Origin: Fibrobacter sp.
GTDB taxonomy: Bacteria > Fibrobacterota > Fibrobacteria > Fibrobacterales > Fibrobacteraceae
Length of the DNA stretch: 64,000 nucleotides
Direction of reading: 5' to 3'
Assembly (NCBI GenBank): GCA_024398965.1
Contig: JAKSIF010000012.1
Span: forward strand, 16,026 to 80,025
The notes under the pieces are model-generated. The model had not been told where the DNA came from, did not search any database, and saw only the letters and a list, made by a program, of their open reading frames with translations. Shown here piece after piece: positions 7,382 through 16,620 of the stretch. Each line of letters opens with the position of its first letter. Positions within the stretch are counted from its first letter, which is position 1. The position numbers and the translations under genes were made by a program.

Positions 7382-8618
7382 GCCTCTCTTATCTGTCATA
7401 AGCCAGGGGTGCGCCGCCAACTTTGGCGATGGCGAAAAAATCGCCCGCATTTTTTCCAGAGAATACGAAGTTGTTTTCGGCAATACAGAAAAGACCCCTG
7501 ACGCCTTTGTGCTGAACGTCTGCACGGTCAAGGGTAACGCAGGCGCCATCAAACTTTTGCGTCAAGCCCTGGAAACAGCACCCGACGCAAAAATCTACAT
7601 TACCGGATGCACGCCCAAGGACTTTAGGGAAGAAGCCCTCAAGATATCCAGGAACATAACCTTTACCAACCTAAAGGAACTTGGCTCTCCCGATTCAAGT
7701 CAGGTGCTTCGCCAGTCCCCCCAGGTGGGCATCGTCAATATCGAGGAAGGCTGCCTCGATGCCTGCGCCTACTGCTCCACCCGTCTGGTCAAGGGGCGTC
7801 TCAATAGTTTCAGCGCAGAATCCATCGTAAGCCAGGTAAAGCGTCTTGTAGCCGACGGCTGCAGGGAAATCCAGCTCACCGGGCAGGACTGCGGTTGTTA
7901 CGGATTTGACTTCGATGAATCAATATCCGGCCCCAAGAATTTAGCTGAACTAGTCCAGAAGATCCTTGCAGAAGTTCCAGGCGATTACCGCATGCGTCTC
8001 GGCATGGGCAATCCCCGCCACATGATCCGTTACAAGGACCAGCTGCTTGAATGTTTCAAGGACCCGCGGGTCTACAAGTTCATTCATCTGCCGGTGCAAA
8101 GCGGAAGCGATTCCATCCTGAAGGCAATGAACCGCAAGCACTCAGTACAGGACTTTGTGGACCTGGCCAAGGAAATTACCGCGGCCTACCCTAGGTTTAC
8201 CTTAAGTACAGACCTGATTGTCGGTTTCCCCGGCGAAACCGACCAGGATTTCGAAGACACGCTGAAGGTTCTCAAGGAAACCCGCCCCACGGTCTGTAAC
8301 ATCACCCGCTTTGTCAGCCGCCCAGGAACTCCCGCCAGCCTTATGGCAAATGCAGTCCCCGACGCAATCAAGCACCAACGATCCGCACAACTGGCTGAAG
8401 CATTCCAGCAGATCGCCCAAGAAAACAACAGCCTCTGGATTGGCGATACGGAAACCGTTACCGTAGAAAAGTCCGGCTATCGCAAGGGCACCGTCATCGC
8501 CCGCGACGACGCCTACCGTCCGGTAGCCATCCCGGGCGACTATCCGGCAGGCGCCCGCCTTACAGTCCGTATCATAAACGCAGAGGCCTTCGCCTTGATC
8601 GGCGAAGACCTCCATTAA
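7371..8618 (+). CDS. Radical SAM tRNA methylthiotransferase, CDKAL1/archaeal MtaB type
   Basis: This enzyme class adds a methylthio group to threonylcarbamoyl-A37 of tRNA. 415 residues: N-terminal UPF0004 domain (NVCTVKGNAG), radical SAM centre EEGCLDACAYCSTRLVKG with the CxxxCxxC cluster, and a C-terminal TRAM domain. Several stretches resemble human CDKAL1 and archaeal relatives more than bacterial MiaB or MtaB: CTVK, the GCLxACxYC spacing, MRLGMGNP, DPRVYKFIHLPVQSGSDS and GFPGETDQDF. The CDKAL1 comparison is from memory, not an alignment. It overlaps the SpoIID-like gene by 11 bases, so translation is probably coupled. Converges with the corC-like gene. Confidence 0.88.
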   Translation: MNDKPLLSVISQGCAANFGDGEKIARIFSREYEVVFGNTEKTPDAFVLNVCTVKGNAGAIKLLRQALETAPDAKIYITGCTPKDFREEALKISRNITFTNLKELGSPDSSQVLRQSPQVGIVNIEEGCLDACAYCSTRLVKGRLNSFSAESIVSQVKRLVADGCREIQLTGQDCGCYGFDFDESISGPKNLAELVQKILAEVPGDYRMRLGMGNPRHMIRYKDQLLECFKDPRVYKFIHLPVQSGSDSILKAMNRKHSVQDFVDLAKEITAAYPRFTLSTDLIVGFPGETDQDFEDTLKVLKETRPTVCNITRFVSRPGTPASLMANAVPDAIKHQRSAQLAEAFQQIAQENNSLWIGDTETVTVEKSGYRKGTVIARDDAYRPVAIPGDYPAGARLTVRIINAEAFALIGEDLH

Positions 8619-8635
8619 AAACGCATCAACGTCAA

Positions 8636-9970
8636 TTAAAGAGTCTTGAAGGCTTGAGTCCTGGGAGCAGCCTTGGGCTTTGTCTTGCCCGGCTGAATCA
8701 TCAGGACCTTCTCCATTCGGGTTCCATCCATCTTCAGAACGCGGAAAGTATAACCCTTGATGACAACTTCTGCACCAGGAGAAGGAATAATGCCGAGAGT
8801 CGCCTGGATCAAGCCAGACAAGGTCTCCACGTGGGAATTCTCGGGAGCTTCCAATTCTACGCCCAGCTCGTATTCCAGATCGGAAAGAGTCATGAGAGGA
8901 TCAAGAATATATCGGCCGTCCTTCAGCTTCTGCACATCCTCGTCTTCGTCAACGTCATCTTCGTCGCGAATTTCGCCAACGATTTCTTCCAGGATGTCTT
9001 CAAGAGTCACAAGGCCTGCGGTTCCGCCGTATTCGTCCACCACAATAGCCAACTGGTTACCGGTCTTACGGAGTTCCGTCAGAAGATCATCAATCTTCTT
9101 ATGGTAAGGCACGAACACCGGCGGCATCACAATCTTCATAATGTCGAAAGGTTCATCCCGATGCTCTGTGTACCATTCCAGAAAATCTCGGTTGGACAGG
9201 GTTCCTACAATGTTATCCACCGTTTCCTTATACACCGGCAAACGGGAATGTCGTTCATTGTTCAAGACCTTTACCAAGTCATCCAAGCTAGTGTTCACAT
9301 CGATGGCGCACATGTCCACGCGAGGTGTCATAATTTCACGAACCGGAGTCTCCACGAAATCGAAGATGTTCAGAATCATCTGGCGTTCTTCTTTTTCCAG
9401 GCCTTCCCCATCGCTACTGTTTTCATCAGACAAATCGGCCTGAACAGCGTCGCGACGTTCTTCCGAAAGGAAGCTCAGCTTGGAATCGTAACCCATGCCC
9501 TTCAAAGTCTTCAGGAACACTGCATGGCAGATCTTGGCGGGAATCACAAAAGGAATGCGGATGTACCGATACAGCGGAATCAAGACTATGGCCAGGGTAT
9601 CCGGCTTCAAGTTTCCCAGCAGGTTTGCAAGGAACACCGTAAGGGTATAAATGCAAAGGCTGGCTACCACCATGTAAACAGCCAAACCCAGGAACCAGAA
9701 ATCTTGAGCCCAGGGCCAGGTCTGCTGATCGAAAAGATAAAAGCCGAGAACGCCACTACCAACGTTACAGAAAATTCGACCAATGGAAATGGTCTCGTTA
9801 AAGCCACCCAATTCAACTAGAGCGGCAACCTTCTCTTCGCGACCTTCCCTATCCTTGGCATCGCGCTTTGCGTAGATATCGCTAAAGGCTGCCTTCACCA
9901 GGGAGAAGGAAAAAGAGGTAAAGAGAAAAATGATTAAAAAGGCTATAGCCCAACTTTCAGAACTATCCAT
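8636..9970 (-). CDS. CNNM/CBS/CorC-HlyC family membrane protein
   Basis: 444 residues with the family's three parts: an N-terminal DUF21/CNNM membrane domain (about residues 1-170, beginning [19 protein letters not shown]), paired CBS domains (from [15 protein letters not shown] to [15 protein letters not shown]), and a C-terminal CorC_HlyC domain ([19 protein letters not shown]). Members are linked to magnesium and cobalt homeostasis; older annotations call them haemolysins. Its start codon overlaps the ybeY stop (ATGA), and the genes are often neighbours in bacteria. An acidic stretch (EDDVDEDED) separates the CBS and C-terminal domains. Confidence 0.92.
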   Translation of the reverse strand: MDSSESWAIAFLIIFLFTSFSFSLVKAAFSDIYAKRDAKDREGREEKVAALVELGGFNETISIGRIFCNVGSGVLGFYLFDQQTWPWAQDFWFLGLAVYMVVASLCIYTLTVFLANLLGNLKPDTLAIVLIPLYRYIRIPFVIPAKICHAVFLKTLKGMGYDSKLSFLSEERRDAVQADLSDENSSDGEGLEKEERQMILNIFDFVETPVREIMTPRVDMCAIDVNTSLDDLVKVLNNERHSRLPVYKETVDNIVGTLSNRDFLEWYTEHRDEPFDIMKIVMPPVFVPYHKKIDDLLTELRKTGNQLAIVVDEYGGTAGLVTLEDILEEIVGEIRDEDDVDEDEDVQKLKDGRYILDPLMTLSDLEYELGVELEAPENSHVETLSGLIQATLGIIPSPGAEVVIKGYTFRVLKMDGTRMEKVLMIQPGKTKPKAAPRTQAFKTL

Positions 9971-10485
9971 CAGTCTTTCTCCTTATAGGGATCAAGACCA
10001 AGGAACTCGCATTCACGGGCGCGCATAACTTTTCTGTCGGCGGCCTTGATATGGTCGTAACCGGAAAGGTGGAGCAGGCCATGCACAATGACGCGCTTCA
10101 GCTCGGCAAAGAACGTATTCCCGTATTCCGGGGCCTGACGCTTAACCTGTTCACGAGCGATATAAATCTCCCCAAGCATTTCGGGTTCGCCGGGGAATTC
10201 CGCATGCCATTCAAAGGAGAGCACATCCGTTACTTTGTCCAAACCACGGTAGTTCTTGTTCATTTCGCGGACGAACTCGTCGGAGCACATAACGATGTTC
10301 ACGTCCTTCTCCTTGCCTTCTTCGGCAAGAAGCTTACGTGCCATCTTCTCGAACTTGTCCTGGTAAGGGAATGATTCGATATTTCCTTCGCAAAGGAACT
10401 CTATGTTATATTGGGGAACGGCCTTCTTTGTAACCTTGGAGGCCGCCTTCTTTACAGTCTTGGTTTTACTAGCAGGGTCTGCCAT
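9970..10485 (-). CDS. ybeY: Endoribonuclease YbeY
   Basis: YbeY is a zinc metalloprotein needed for 16S rRNA 3'-end maturation and ribosome quality control. The 171 residues contain the family signature HGLLHLSGYDH with three metal-binding histidines, preceded by the MLGEIYIA strand and DVLSFEW. A Lys/Ala-rich N-terminal extension of about 25 residues (KTKTVKKAASKVTKKAV) precedes the core and may bind RNA. The gene overlaps its downstream neighbour by one base and the upstream small gene by one base, so three genes look translationally coupled. Confidence 0.94.
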   Translation of the reverse strand: MADPASKTKTVKKAASKVTKKAVPQYNIEFLCEGNIESFPYQDKFEKMARKLLAEEGKEKDVNIVMCSDEFVREMNKNYRGLDKVTDVLSFEWHAEFPGEPEMLGEIYIAREQVKRQAPEYGNTFFAELKRVIVHGLLHLSGYDHIKAADRKVMRARECEFLGLDPYKEKD

Positions 10486-10769
10486 TAAATATTATACCAT
10501 TTTTTAAGGACGTCGATAATGGCTTCTGCCTGGGCCTTGCCGGTAATCTTGAACTTACCCTGAGCCTTGAACATGCCGTTCATCTTACGATAGCGACGCA
10601 GAGAAACCTTGGGTTCGCCGAAGTCACCGGTCTTGGGATCTTTTTCCTGGTACAGGAACATGACTGTGGGCCATGCACCCTTGGAAAGAATTTCCTTATC
10701 CAGTTCCTTGATTACGTCTTCGCCGGATTCTTCATCGCTAAAGGCAACGGTCAGTTCTTCTACGTCCAT
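10485..10769 (-). CDS. Conserved hypothetical small acidic protein
   Basis: 94 residues starting MDVEELTVAFSDEE; the ATG has TAGGA about six bases upstream, better than an in-frame start 48 bases earlier. No signal peptide, membrane helix or known motif. The second half is basic (VSLRRYRKMNGMFKAQGKFKI) and ends in a predicted helix (AEAIIDVLKKWYNI). It is the first gene of the unit that continues with ybeY and the corC-like gene, overlapping ybeY by one base, which hints at a role with RNA or translation but proves nothing. Confidence 0.75.
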   Translation of the reverse strand: MDVEELTVAFSDEESGEDVIKELDKEILSKGAWPTVMFLYQEKDPKTGDFGEPKVSLRRYRKMNGMFKAQGKFKITGKAQAEAIIDVLKKWYNI

Positions 10770-10907
10770 ATTTGTCCTATTCGGATATATTTCGTTTTTG
10801 TTTGAAAATAGTCTCAATTTTCTTACTTTATGAGGAACAAGTCACCCATAACGCACTAAATAATAAATATATTTTACGGGGTTTGCATTCATTTTTTGTG
10901 AGGCAAT

Positions 10908-12803
10908 ATGATTTTTTCGCGATATTTTAAGGCTGCAATTGTTCTTTTAGCGCTATTGGTGGCCTCTTCCTGGGCTGCGCCCAAGAAGGTTTCTGCCAAA
11001 GTCCGTTCTAGAATTGGCGGTCCCGGCGACGTAACTTGCCAGAAAGAAGGCAAGGGCAACTGGGACGATGTCCAGGTCGGCCAGAAAATTTCACAAGGTA
11101 GCCGCATCAGAACCTTGGTAGAATCCCAGGTTACCCTGAATCTTCCCGATGGAAGTACGATTTCTATCGAAGAAAACTCCCTGGTTGAAATGAGCCAACT
11201 CATGTCTGAGGACGGAGCAAACATCACCACGGCTTCCATCCAGAACGGTAAAGTCCGTTTTGACGCCCAAAAGCAAAAGCAGGGCAGCGAATTCAAGTTT
11301 AAAACCGGTACCGCAACCGCAGCCATCCGAGGAACTTCCGGCTCTGTAGGTTCCACTCCTAGGGGTACAGTCGCCTCCCTTGCAAGCGGTGTCATGGACC
11401 TGATTACCAACTCCGGTGTCAAGGCAACCATTACCGCAGGTCAAACGGCCATTACAAATGGCGAAGACGAAATCAAGCTCTTTGACTTGACCTCCTCCGG
11501 CGACCCGGAATTCTTCAATGTGATCGAAGCCCTCATGGCAGACACCACACTTTCTACAGACTCTCTCATAAAGTTGATCAACACCCAAGACTCTGCCTAC
11601 AAGGAAAACTTCATGAACAAGGCAGGGCTCAAGTGCATTACCAACACCCTGCCCGACACAATTTACGAGCCCAGCGTAAACCTTTCCGTCAAGTGTGATG
11701 CAGCCTTTGACCGTTTTGAAGTCGCCGGTGCCATTACCAAGGAAAATGACGGAAACCTGAAGGAAATCAACGCCAACTGGTCTTCCGTTGAAATCGGTCC
11801 CAAGAAGTTCCCCATTACTTGCGTAGCCAAGAATATCAAGTTGCCCTGCGGCGAACTTTCAACCTACTATGCAGGAACGGTCAAGGCTACCGCAAAGGAT
11901 TCCGTGGTCCATGTACCGTTGACTCTTTCTTCCCCTTCCGACATGCTAATCTGTGACCCAGGTGTGGCAGTCATCGAAGGTAAGTTCGACCCCAGCGATC
12001 CGAAGGCAAATCTTACCATTTCCTTTGGCAAAACGACCTCTCACAACCTTGTTCCTAGCCATCCGGACGGAGAATTTTCTTATCCCATCACAATCAACGA
12101 CAAGGCCGGCAACTGGAACGAAACCAAGATTGACGTAGAATACAAGTCCGAGGCTCTGAAAGTCAACGAAAAGGCATCTGTATCCATCGAAGTCAACAAG
12201 AGCTGCAAGAGTGTCAATCTGGAACGCCCCACCATCACATTCCTGCGTTCAGACTCCCTTAAGTGCAACGCATCCGTAAACATCGGAAACGTTTCCGGCG
12301 ATAAGGTCATCTTGACCCACTCCATTGACGGCAACGATATCAAGGACACCTATTTTGATTCCGACGTCAACCACACCTTCAACCTTGTCAGCGGTTCTCA
12401 TCAGTACACCTTCAAGGTAAAGGACCAGGCCGGGAACGAGTCTAGTCTTAGCAAGACCATGGGTTGCTACCCGCCGACAAACGTTTCTCTTGAAATTAGC
12501 GGCGGCAACAAGTTCGAACGTCAACGTTCACCGATGCCTCCGGGAAGCATCTCTCCCGTCCTCTATAGGCAGATGCATTTCAAGGTGACAGGTATTCCGC
12601 AGAACAATCCCATCTATATCAAACAGATTTCCATCTCCCAGGACGGTAAGAGCCCCATCACGCTCAAACTTACCGATTTCCAAAGCACCTCCTTCGACCA
12701 TCAAATTGAACTAATCTGGGGCAAGCGCTCCAACGTAAAAATTGATGTCATTATGAAGAGTGGCAAGATGCTGACTTTAACCAAGACTTACTTGATCGAA
12801 TAA
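10908..12803 (+). CDS. FecR-domain exported protein with Ig-like repeats
   Basis: 631 residues. Residues 1-22 are a signal peptide ending at SSWAAP. Residues 40-165 match the FecR fold (VQVGQKISQGSRIRT, VTLNLPDGSTISI, FKTGTATAAIRGTSGSVG). The rest looks like serial beta-sandwich domains with paired cysteines (for example KCITNTLPDTIYEPSVNLSVKCD). In FecR-sigma systems the fold relays a signal through the inner membrane, but this protein has no membrane anchor after the signal peptide and no sigma factor lies nearby, so it is probably periplasmic or surface-exposed. A TGAGGC site precedes the ATG. The TAATG overlap with the next gene suggests the two products act together. Confidence 0.82.
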   Translation: MIFSRYFKAAIVLLALLVASSWAAPKKVSAKVRSRIGGPGDVTCQKEGKGNWDDVQVGQKISQGSRIRTLVESQVTLNLPDGSTISIEENSLVEMSQLMSEDGANITTASIQNGKVRFDAQKQKQGSEFKFKTGTATAAIRGTSGSVGSTPRGTVASLASGVMDLITNSGVKATITAGQTAITNGEDEIKLFDLTSSGDPEFFNVIEALMADTTLSTDSLIKLINTQDSAYKENFMNKAGLKCITNTLPDTIYEPSVNLSVKCDAAFDRFEVAGAITKENDGNLKEINANWSSVEIGPKKFPITCVAKNIKLPCGELSTYYAGTVKATAKDSVVHVPLTLSSPSDMLICDPGVAVIEGKFDPSDPKANLTISFGKTTSHNLVPSHPDGEFSYPITINDKAGNWNETKIDVEYKSEALKVNEKASVSIEVNKSCKSVNLERPTITFLRSDSLKCNASVNIGNVSGDKVILTHSIDGNDIKDTYFDSDVNHTFNLVSGSHQYTFKVKDQAGNESSLSKTMGCYPPTNVSLEISGGNKFERQRSPMPPGSISPVLYRQMHFKVTGIPQNNPIYIKQISISQDGKSPITLKLTDFQSTSFDHQIELIWGKRSNVKIDVIMKSGKMLTLTKTYLIE

Positions 12804-15800
12804 TGAAGATACCTTACTATTTCTCTGCATTTGCGCTGACAGCAAGTCTGTCTATTGCTCAGGAAGCAAAAGTTCCTGCTACGACCGCACCAGCACCTCA
12901 GCCCGCTCCTGCGGCACAGGCTACCCCGGCTCCCGCTACTCAGCCCGAAGCCGCTGCACAGGCCACCCCGGCTCCTGCTCCTCAGCCCGCTCCTGCGGCA
13001 CAGGCCGCAACGGCTCCCGCTACTCAGCCCGCTCCTGCAGCACAGGCCGCCCCGGCTCCCGCTACTCAGCCCGCTCCTGCTGCACAGGCCGCCCCGGCTC
13101 CCGCTACTCAGCCCGCTCCTGCAGCACAGGCCGCCCCGGCTCCTGCTCCGCAGCCCGAAGCCGCTGCACAGGCCGCAACGGCTCCCGCTACTCAGCCCGC
13201 TCCTGCAGCACAGGCCGCCCCGGCTCCCGCTCCGCAGCCCGAAGCCGTCAGTGCCGAAGCAGCACCGGATTCCTCCGTTTCAAAGGAACAGGCTGCAGTC
13301 GTACAAGATAGCCTCCAGCAGGTTGTCGCCACCGCAGACAGCGTTAAGCAAGATTCCGTAAAGCAGGAACCTGTCCCGGAAGTTGTAGCACAGCCCGCGC
13401 CCCAGAAATCAGAACTTCTTGAAGGCACCCCTCTTGAAGGATCTATTACCGGCTTCATCAAGGCAGACAAATCTCCGTACGTCGTCAACAGCGACATCAC
13501 CATTGCAAAGAACAGTGCAGTCGTCATTGAGCCGGGTGTTGTCATTCGATTTGCTCCAGGCACCGGCCTCTACATCAACGGACAGTTTATCGTTGCCGGC
13601 AACAAGAAGCAGAACGTGACCTTTGCTTCCGCAATGAGCATTCCCAAGAAGGGCGAATGGAAGGGTATCTTCATTACGGGAGATATTCCTGTTGAGTTCC
13701 GTAACGCAACCATTGCCGACGCCCAGAACGGCATCGTTATAGAAAAGGGCGAATTGCACCTTCAGAACTCTACCATCGAAAATACCTCAGACCGAGGCGT
13801 TTACGCACGCGAAGCAAAGGTTGCAGTTAATGACTGCGAATTCAGGAATAACGAAGGCGCAGCCCTCCACATTTCCAACTACGCCTCTGCAGAAATCCAG
13901 CGTTCAAATTTCAGCAAGAACACTGTGGCTCTCTACAACGCTCAACTGGCAAAGACTTCCGTTGTTTCCTCCAGCTTTGAGGAAAACACTTACGGCATTC
14001 TGGACATGGGCAATAGCAGCCTGACCTTCGACAACACCACAGTCAAGAATAACTCCACCGGCGTTTCCTCAACCGAAGTGCTGGACAAATCCGTACTGGA
14101 AAGCGTTTCCGCTAACGCACTTGACTTTGACAAGAGCAGCAGTGCAGTATCCAGCGCATTGTCCTCTGACCCTGAAGTTCCCGGCGTCGACCGTAAGCTT
14201 TTCAATCCCAATGAAAAGATGGGTGACCTCATGATCGAAATGGCAAAGAACGAGGATGTCTACGACACCTTGCAAAAACCGTGGACCATCATGGGTAACG
14301 TCATGCTCGGCGGCAATTACCACCACGTCATGACCCGCAAGAGACATGGCAGCGACACGATGGTTGGTAACGATTCCATCATGCGTGGAGATCATTACAA
14401 GAACACCTTCCAGGTACCCGGCTTCGGAGCAGAGGCTAGCGCCTATCTCTTGATGCAATCCCCGGACGGCAGCACCTTTGAATTCAGCACAGACCTTACA
14501 GCGGATTCCTGGAATCATTTCTCTCCGAATCCAGTCACCTTGACTTACACCGACAAGTACAACAAGTTGAACCTTGGTGACTTCCAGAAGGTTGGCGGTG
14601 ACATCTACATGTCTTCCCTCCCCCTCTTTGGTGCCGGCTACACTCTTTCTCTCCTCAGAAACAACGCAGACCAACCTCTGCTTGAATTCGACGGATTCTT
14701 TGGCGAAAACCGCAAGCCCATGCTGGTTGGCGACCGCCATCCCATGATTTACAACGATTACATTGACGAAGGTGAAGCTCAGGCTCAGAGAATCGCCCTC
14801 GGCGGTTCCGTCAAGTGGGCTCCGGTTCGTCGTTTTGATGCAACCTTCGGTGTAATCTACGCCGAAGACGAAATCAACGACCCTCTGCTGCGAGACGGCG
14901 GTCCTCGCCGAACTGTTACCAGCGAACCCATGCAGAAGTCTTTCACCATGTATGCAGATGGTAACTGGCTGTTCTTCCCGGGCGATATTGAACTTAAGGG
15001 TCAGATTGCAGTTGGCCGCGCAGATACCGCAGATGTATTCAAGGAACGCGCCATCAACAAGGTCTTCAACGATGCAGGCCTCAATGTGGCAAGCTTTGCA
15101 AAGCTTCGCCAGCTGATGACCAACGTAGACAAGGTAAACGCTCTTAGCACCGAAGAACTTGACGAAATCTTTGGCGGCAACACCACCCTTAACCGTGGCG
15201 AAATGAGAGATTCTCTTAAGACTCTCCTCCGCGAAGCCAAGCTCCGCAAGGACGATGACGAAAGCGAACTGGACGAAAGCCGCGTTCTGGGTCTCAACTG
15301 GGGCAGCCAGAATTTTGCCATTGGAGCATCCCTCTACTGGAACATCTACAAGACCTCTCTTTCCGGCCATATCAAGTACGTCGGCGAAGATTTCTACAGC
15401 GCAGGTTCTCCTGACCAGCTGGCCGACACACGTGAATTCGGAGGCAAGGTTGAGCAAATCATCACGAACTTCTGGACCGCAGGACTCGGTTATCAGGTTA
15501 ATATCGAGAATGCAGCCAAGAAGGGCGCAACAAACCTCTTCGGTATCGGAGAAGGCACCCGTTGGGGCTTCGGTGACGCAACCGACAAGTGGTACGAAGA
15601 ACACGAACTCGACAACGACCGTACCAAGTACATTCAAAACGCCAACCTGGATAGCAAATTCAAAATTGGCAAGAAGGTCAATCTTGATGTTGGCTACAAC
15701 CTGGAATACAGAACCCAGTATCGCCCCTACCAGCTTCACGGAGACTACATCCTTGAAGACGGAATTTACCGAGACAGTTGGTTTGCTGCACGCAAGGGTA

Positions 15801-16498
15801 AGCCCGTTTTGCAGGTTATGGATGGCGACTACGTAACCACAGTGGACTCTGCCCGTTGGGTTGAATACATGAACCTAGCAAGCGAACCCTATCTGGCATC
15901 CAAGTTCCAGGAACGCATTTTCAAGAACACCTGGAAGGCAGACGCTTCCATCAGTATCGACAAGTCCGTCATTAGAGTTGGCGGCCGTTGGACAATCCGT
16001 ACCGACAATTCCAAGTTCTACAAGGACGACCTGATCGAAGACATCGACCTGTCCAACAAGACCTGGGACAAGATGGGTTACTACTTCGGTGGAGCCGACT
16101 ACTTCGAACACTCCTATCCCCTTTCTGCCACAACATCCTTCAACAGGTTCCAGAATTACGCAGCCTTCACTCCCCGCTTCAAGAGCTATGAGCGTGATGA
16201 CATGAGCGAAACGGAATTCACCTTGGAAGATCAGTTTGAAATGTTCTTCAAGAACCGTACCTTCATCCTGGGCGTCAACGGAGAATTCCGCTACCTGACC
16301 ACCAACTGGGACGAAGAAGACGAAAACATTGAAGAAAGCGAAATGGATATTCTTGGAAGTGTGAACCTCCGCGTCAACCATACCAAGCACCTCTACAGCG
16401 AATGGTACACCGGAGCCTCCATGTATTATCGTCCTGACAACCTGAGCGACGAATACAAGGACATCTACGGCGGCGTTCGCGTGAACTACGTATTCTAA
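12803..16498 (+). CDS. Large envelope protein: Pro/Ala spacer, beta-helix, probable outer-membrane barrel
   Basis: 1231 residues. A signal peptide (about residues 1-19, ending SLSIAQ) leads into a 14-residue Pro/Ala/Gln repeat region (residues 29-150), which would make an extended spacer like that of TonB. Residues 215-435 show right-handed parallel beta-helix repeats (ITIAKNSAVVIEPGVVIRFA, VEFRNATIADAQNGIVIEK, VAVNDCEFRNNEGAALHIS). From about residue 490 to the end, alternating aromatic beta-strands and a C-terminal VRVNYVF suggest an outer-membrane barrel. No catalytic residues were recognised. It is coupled to the FecR-domain gene by a TAATG overlap. Adhesin, surface anchor or autotransporter-like protein are all possible. 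Confidence 0.72.
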   Translation: MKIPYYFSAFALTASLSIAQEAKVPATTAPAPQPAPAAQATPAPATQPEAAAQATPAPAPQPAPAAQAATAPATQPAPAAQAAPAPATQPAPAAQAAPAPATQPAPAAQAAPAPAPQPEAAAQAATAPATQPAPAAQAAPAPAPQPEAVSAEAAPDSSVSKEQAAVVQDSLQQVVATADSVKQDSVKQEPVPEVVAQPAPQKSELLEGTPLEGSITGFIKADKSPYVVNSDITIAKNSAVVIEPGVVIRFAPGTGLYINGQFIVAGNKKQNVTFASAMSIPKKGEWKGIFITGDIPVEFRNATIADAQNGIVIEKGELHLQNSTIENTSDRGVYAREAKVAVNDCEFRNNEGAALHISNYASAEIQRSNFSKNTVALYNAQLAKTSVVSSSFEENTYGILDMGNSSLTFDNTTVKNNSTGVSSTEVLDKSVLESVSANALDFDKSSSAVSSALSSDPEVPGVDRKLFNPNEKMGDLMIEMAKNEDVYDTLQKPWTIMGNVMLGGNYHHVMTRKRHGSDTMVGNDSIMRGDHYKNTFQVPGFGAEASAYLLMQSPDGSTFEFSTDLTADSWNHFSPNPVTLTYTDKYNKLNLGDFQKVGGDIYMSSLPLFGAGYTLSLLRNNADQPLLEFDGFFGENRKPMLVGDRHPMIYNDYIDEGEAQAQRIALGGSVKWAPVRRFDATFGVIYAEDEINDPLLRDGGPRRTVTSEPMQKSFTMYADGNWLFFPGDIELKGQIAVGRADTADVFKERAINKVFNDAGLNVASFAKLRQLMTNVDKVNALSTEELDEIFGGNTTLNRGEMRDSLKTLLREAKLRKDDDESELDESRVLGLNWGSQNFAIGASLYWNIYKTSLSGHIKYVGEDFYSAGSPDQLADTREFGGKVEQIITNFWTAGLGYQVNIENAAKKGATNLFGIGEGTRWGFGDATDKWYEEHELDNDRTKYIQNANLDSKFKIGKKVNLDVGYNLEYRTQYRPYQLHGDYILEDGIYRDSWFAARKGKPVLQVMDGDYVTTVDSARWVEYMNLASEPYLASKFQERIFKNTWKADASISIDKSVIRVGGRWTIRTDNSKFYKDDLIEDIDLSNKTWDKMGYYFGGADYFEHSYPLSATTSFNRFQNYAAFTPRFKSYERDDMSETEFTLEDQFEMFFKNRTFILGVNGEFRYLTTNWDEEDENIEESEMDILGSVNLRVNHTKHLYSEWYTGASMYYRPDNLSDEYKDIYGGVRVNYVF
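12887..13254 (+). repeat. 42-bp in-frame tandem repeat coding a Pro/Ala spacer
   Basis: About eight and a half copies of a 42-bp unit coding 14 residues, consensus APATQPAPAAQAAP. Variants swap PAP for PEA and T for P, and the last copy decays into EAVSAEAAP. Copies are nearly identical at DNA level, which makes copy number prone to change by slippage. Confidence 0.9.
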
Positions 16499-16579
16499 GG
16501 TTACGCGACAAGTCCACTTAAGCAAGGCGAATTCGCCAAGGTAGAGCGAAAACGCCGCAGGACCTGGACATTGAACTTT

Positions 16580-16606
16580 CGGCTCGGCTTTTGCCGGGCC
16601 GTTTTT
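16580..16606 (+). terminator. Terminator after the FecR/beta-helix operon
   Basis: Nine-base-pair stem (CGGCTCGGC 16580-16588, GCCGGGCCG 16593-16601, one G-U pair) then TTTTT. Its T-run runs straight into TTTCTACATTT, a possible promoter element of the next gene. Confidence 0.8.
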
Positions 16607-16620
16607 CTACATTTGAGGCA

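Noticed and set aside
10908..12803. FecR protein as part of an iron-uptake sigma system
   Set aside because: No sigma factor, TonB-dependent receptor or inner-membrane anchor is present.
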